Below are positions 61,078 through 64,000 of a stretch of 64,000 nt of DNA, piece by piece; within the stretch, counting starts at the first letter, position 1; each line of letters begins with the position of its first letter. The stretch covers positions 124,001 through 188,000 of the forward strand of contig NZ_CP104970.1 of assembly GCF_025452195.1 (NCBI RefSeq). Direction: 5' to 3'. The position numbers and the translations under genes are program-made. Under the pieces are notes generated by a model. It did no database searches and was not told the origin of the DNA. It saw only the letters and a program-made list of their open reading frames with translations. The stretch is from Phyllobacterium zundukense. Lineage in GTDB: Bacteria > Pseudomonadota > Alphaproteobacteria > Rhizobiales > Rhizobiaceae.

Positions 61078-64000
61078 TCAGAGATTGACGCCGCGGGCGC
61101 GGTTGATGGTGCGCTGGCGCCGCTCCGAGATGATGTTCTGGCTCGCCTCCATGCGGACGGCTTGCTGGAGGACCTTGAGCCTGTCGCGCATTGCCTCGAA
61201 TGCCGGGCGATGCGCCGGCGGCACCCGGTTGACGGCGTCCTTCTCCTCACGAAGGATCGCATTGCGCCCGAAGCGCTCGTCGAGCGCCCTGCTGACGGCC
61301 GCGAACTCACGTCGGATGTCCGGATCGATCGAACCGGCGATGGCGCCGAGCTTGCGGTCGCCCTTCTTTACCTCGGTGGCCAGCCGCGCGAGAACATCTT
61401 CCGCCTCTTTCGACAGCCCGGGAATGGCGACCGCCATCCGGCGGCGCTCTTCAGCGATCGCCTGGCTTTCCGCATCCAAGGCGCCTGTGTAGGAGCTGCC
61501 GAGCGAACGCAGCCGTGCCGCGGCCTCGGGCACGGATCGCAGCGCACCCTTCCGCTCCCAGCCGGCGGCGAGCATAAGGTCCATGATCCGATCGGAACCG
61601 CGCAGAGCACTATAGGCGGCGGGATCGTTGCTGATGGCCGCGGCAATGCGCTCGGCGGCAAAACCCTTCACCAGGAGTTCCTCGATCCTGCTGACCGCGC
61701 CGGCGGGATCTCGCCAGACGCGTACTGCGGCCTCCGCCAGCGACGCGCGCTGCTGACGATAGTGCGGAGCGGAGAGCGCCCGGAACCGTGCCTCCTCGTC
61801 CACCGGCGTCTTGAACGCGGTGACCGCGGCAAGCATCGGCAGCACGGCAGGGTTCTGCATTTCCGGATCGGCGCTGGCGGCAGCAACGATCTTCGAACGG
61901 TCCTGCCGCTCAGTCAGATGCTGTGCCTCGGCAAAGCGTTTTACGGACTCAAACAGCGTTGTCAGCGCTTCGCGTTTTTCCGGCGTGAGGTCTTCCGGCA
62001 TGCGCTCGATCATGTTGCGCTCGGCGACGATATCAGCCTTCGGCGTAAACGCGCTCCAGCCGAAGCGGGCGGTGAGCGCCTCGCTGACCGCCTTGATCTC
62101 CTGGACAGTGGCGCGATCCTCGACGGCGAGCGCAAATGCGTTTCTGTAGGTGTCGTCGCCGCCGCGCTCACGCACCGCCTCGATCTCGCCGAGACGTGCC
62201 ATCGCCCGGCCGGAAAGCGCGGGCACCGACAGTGACATGTGGCTGCGGCGCATCTGCTCGCGGATGCCAAAGCGCTCGGCGTCCCTGCGGAACGCGGTCG
62301 CATGGGCGCGGATCAGCGGCAGCAATTGCGTGAGAGTTGCCGTCGCGACGCTGCGCTCCTCGCATGCCATGCGACCACCGACCGTGAGAGCGGACCCGCG
62401 CAGGCGACCGAGCCGAGCCGGGGCAATCGCCACGTCGTCTGCGAGCTTGCGAGGTTCGATGCCGGCATCCGATGCCAAGGCGTTCAGGTGGACAAGTGCT
62501 GCATCCGGATCGCGATAGATCTTCTCCAAGAGTGGCCGCAGGATGTCTTCGCGTTCCCTCCAGGCCGGGGATGAAAGCTGCGCCAGCCGCGCGTCCTCAT
62601 CAGCGCTGCGGCGGAACACCGTGGTGGGCGGGATCAGATACCGGCCGCCGGAGATGGCTTCCGGGAGGATTTGCGTGTCGGATCGCTCTTCATCGTGGGA
62701 CGCGCGCCGTTCCCGATCGATCGCAAAGCCGGGCGCAACGCTTGCACGTTCCCACAGCTTCGCCACCTTCTCCCTCTTATCCGCCACCCACGCCAGCCGC
62801 CGCGAAACGCCCTCCTCCATTTCGGCCGCGGCCAAAGAGAGATGGTCGATGCCGCGCCTCCAGGCGAAGTCTTGTGCATGCGCGCGGTATCCGGCCTCGC
62901 TCTCGAAATCGAGCGTCGTCGTCTTTGCGCCGGAGCGCGACAATCGCCCCACCAACTGCCCGAACAGTTCCGGCCGATGGCTTTCCAGCTCGATCCGCGA
63001 CTCACGCGCCTCAGCGGTTTCGATCTGCTTCGCTGTCCAGACATTGCGCTCGACGAGCCGTTCCACAAAACGCTTGCTCCCGGTTTCCGCATCGATGACC
63101 GGAACCTTCACGGTGACGTTCTCGATACCATCCTTGCGCAACGTCACGGTGTCGCCGGTCGAGACGCCGCCCCTCTCGATCGCCTTCGGCAGGCTGACAC
63201 CCCAAAGGCGATGCGTGGCCCCTCCGTCGGTCTTGATATCGGCATAGGGGCTTGCCTCGACATCGTCGGCATCACGGAATTTCGCCATCCCCTCTTGGAT
63301 GAGTTCGCCGGTAACACCCGCCATATGATCGACGCGCGCCTTTCGTCCCCAGTCCGGCCTCGCCTCGAAATCTTCCTTCGCCGCATAGAGATCGGCGCGA
63401 TCGCGATGCCGCGTCATCGCAACATAGGTGAGGTGCTGGTCCATCATGCCGGTCGCCAGCACAAAGGTCCGGTCAACGGTGACACCTTGCGATTTGTGGA
63501 TGGTGGCGGCATAGCCGTGATCGACATTGCGATAGCTGTCTTCGCTGAAAATGACGTCGCGGCCATTGTCGAGGCGGACCGAAATCAGGGTTCGGCCGCG
63601 CTTGTCACTGGTGGAAACGACCGTGCCGAGCATGCCGTTCTTGACATATTGCGGGCCGAGATGGTCGGCACGCCGTTCGAGGAAGCGGGCGTTTTTGAGA
63701 AAGATGATCCGGTCGCCGGCGGCGAATTCGCGGGTCCCTCGTTCGGTCTGGAAGGCGCGATTGTCACCGAGCGCGCCCTCACCCGTCATGACGTGACGCA
63801 GCGCCGCGTTCAGCCGTTTCACGTCGTCATTGGTGTGGGCGAGGACGAGCAGTTCGTCGCCGCGCAAACGGTCACTGTTGCCTTCCAGGACGGATTTGCG
63901 AAGCAGTTGCCGGCGGGTATCCGTCCAATCGGCAACGATCCGCCCGACGATCTCGTCACGCGTTTGCGCTTCCACAAGATGGCCATGTAGGGCATAGACG
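61078..64000 (-). CDS. traA: conjugal transfer relaxase/helicase TraA, C-terminal part
   Basis: The frame is open to the right window edge, so the N-terminal relaxase and first helicase motifs are missing; about 974 residues are present. Early in the visible part are RecD/UvrD-type helicase motifs: LLVLAHTNDDVKRLNAALR, AATIHKSQGVTVDRTFVLAT and LTYVAMTRHRDRADLYA. A very long charged helical C-terminal region follows, as in Agrobacterium/Rhizobium TraA. TraA nicks oriT and unwinds the plasmid for transfer. It heads an operon with the small gene and zeta toxin. Confidence 0.9.
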   Translation of the reverse strand, partial: VYALHGHLVEAQTRDEIVGRIVADWTDTRRQLLRKSVLEGNSDRLRGDELLVLAHTNDDVKRLNAALRHVMTGEGALGDNRAFQTERGTREFAAGDRIIFLKNARFLERRADHLGPQYVKNGMLGTVVSTSDKRGRTLISVRLDNGRDVIFSEDSYRNVDHGYAATIHKSQGVTVDRTFVLATGMMDQHLTYVAMTRHRDRADLYAAKEDFEARPDWGRKARVDHMAGVTGELIQEGMAKFRDADDVEASPYADIKTDGGATHRLWGVSLPKAIERGGVSTGDTVTLRKDGIENVTVKVPVIDAETGSKRFVERLVERNVWTAKQIETAEARESRIELESHRPELFGQLVGRLSRSGAKTTTLDFESEAGYRAHAQDFAWRRGIDHLSLAAAEMEEGVSRRLAWVADKREKVAKLWERASVAPGFAIDRERRASHDEERSDTQILPEAISGGRYLIPPTTVFRRSADEDARLAQLSSPAWREREDILRPLLEKIYRDPDAALVHLNALASDAGIEPRKLADDVAIAPARLGRLRGSALTVGGRMACEERSVATATLTQLLPLIRAHATAFRRDAERFGIREQMRRSHMSLSVPALSGRAMARLGEIEAVRERGGDDTYRNAFALAVEDRATVQEIKAVSEALTARFGWSAFTPKADIVAERNMIERMPEDLTPEKREALTTLFESVKRFAEAQHLTERQDRSKIVAAASADPEMQNPAVLPMLAAVTAFKTPVDEEARFRALSAPHYRQQRASLAEAAVRVWRDPAGAVSRIEELLVKGFAAERIAAAISNDPAAYSALRGSDRIMDLMLAAGWERKGALRSVPEAAARLRSLGSSYTGALDAESQAIAEERRRMAVAIPGLSKEAEDVLARLATEVKKGDRKLGAIAGSIDPDIRREFAAVSRALDERFGRNAILREEKDAVNRVPPAHRPAFEAMRDRLKVLQQAVRMEASQNIISERRQRTINRARGVNL

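Noticed and set aside
62671..63990. Long plus-strand open frame (over 400 codons) opposite traA
   Set aside because: It is the antisense of an evident helicase coding region, has no recognisable motif and reflects GC-rich codon bias. The same holds for long plus frames at 61048-62235, 58736-59734 and 59851-60858.
1..64000. CRISPR arrays, rRNA, tRNA, prophage structural genes, repABC
   Set aside because: No regularly spaced repeats, no RNA gene signatures and no such proteins were seen on either strand.

Overview
The window looks like an accessory plasmid or megaplasmid of a rhizobial alphaproteobacterium (Rhizobium/Agrobacterium type). The reasons are a bioBFDAZ operon with BioR-type boxes, a PmtA-type phospholipid methyltransferase next to luxR/luxI genes, many MalK-type sugar ABC importers, a TraA conjugation protein with a linked zeta toxin, many toxin-antitoxin modules, and numerous gene fragments. 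No rRNA, tRNA, CRISPR array or replication origin was seen. This assignment rests on gene content only.

Layout. (1) 1-11.9 kb is an amino-sugar block: a leftward operon (GlcNAc kinase, GntR regulator, SIS-domain deaminase, nagA cut by the window edge), an NTF2-like gene, a ROK regulator, and a rightward ABC importer operon with a Gfo/Idh/MocA dehydrogenase, closed by a clear terminator. (2) 12.7-19.8 kb is the biotin block: bioR, then bioB-bioF-bioD-bioA-bioZ-panD. The promoter carries an inverted pair of BioR boxes, and an IS110-type remnant sits between bioF and bioD. (3) 19.9-29.7 kb is a decayed zone. It holds a frameshifted FkbM methyltransferase, a GGDEF-EAL fragment joined to an XRE fragment, a GGKEF-type diguanylate cyclase, a frameshifted MarR, an isochorismatase-like hydrolase, a cold-shock gene split by an IS110/IS1111 element, a DnaQ-like exonuclease, ParDE, an HNH-like protein and a ribokinase fragment. 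(4) 29.8-38.6 kb is a sugar ABC importer operon with a LacI regulator and two ADP-ribosylglycohydrolase-family enzymes. (5) 38.6-48 kb mixes hypotheticals, an MNT-HEPN protein, a zinc-type COG0523 GTPase with a Zur-like box, and toxin-antitoxin pairs (Phd/PemK-like, FitAB). (6) 48.3-55.8 kb is a quorum-sensing block: two paralogous MFS exporters with soluble C-terminal extensions, a UPF0262 protein, LuxR, PmtA, a second PanD and LuxI. (7) 56.4-64 kb has HipAB and the 3' end of traA with a small gene and a large zeta toxin.

The strongest observation is in the insertion sequence at 25,487-27,051. Its 3' non-coding end contains, in canonical order, four short guide segments. Two match the two flanks of the cold-shock target and two match the two ends of the element itself, all around a shared CT core. 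This reads as a legible IS1111-type bridge RNA that still matches the site it entered.

Two gene neighbourhoods deserve follow-up as possible new systems: the LuxR/LuxI-PanD-PmtA-twin exporter block, and the ribosyl-compound import block with two ADP-ribosylglycohydrolases. PanD occurs twice, each time beside acyl-ACP/CoA chemistry (BioZ, LuxI). That suggests local supply of beta-alanine for pantetheine cofactors, which is an inference. Several genes differ from an intact frame by a single base, so either sequence errors or ongoing decay must be considered.
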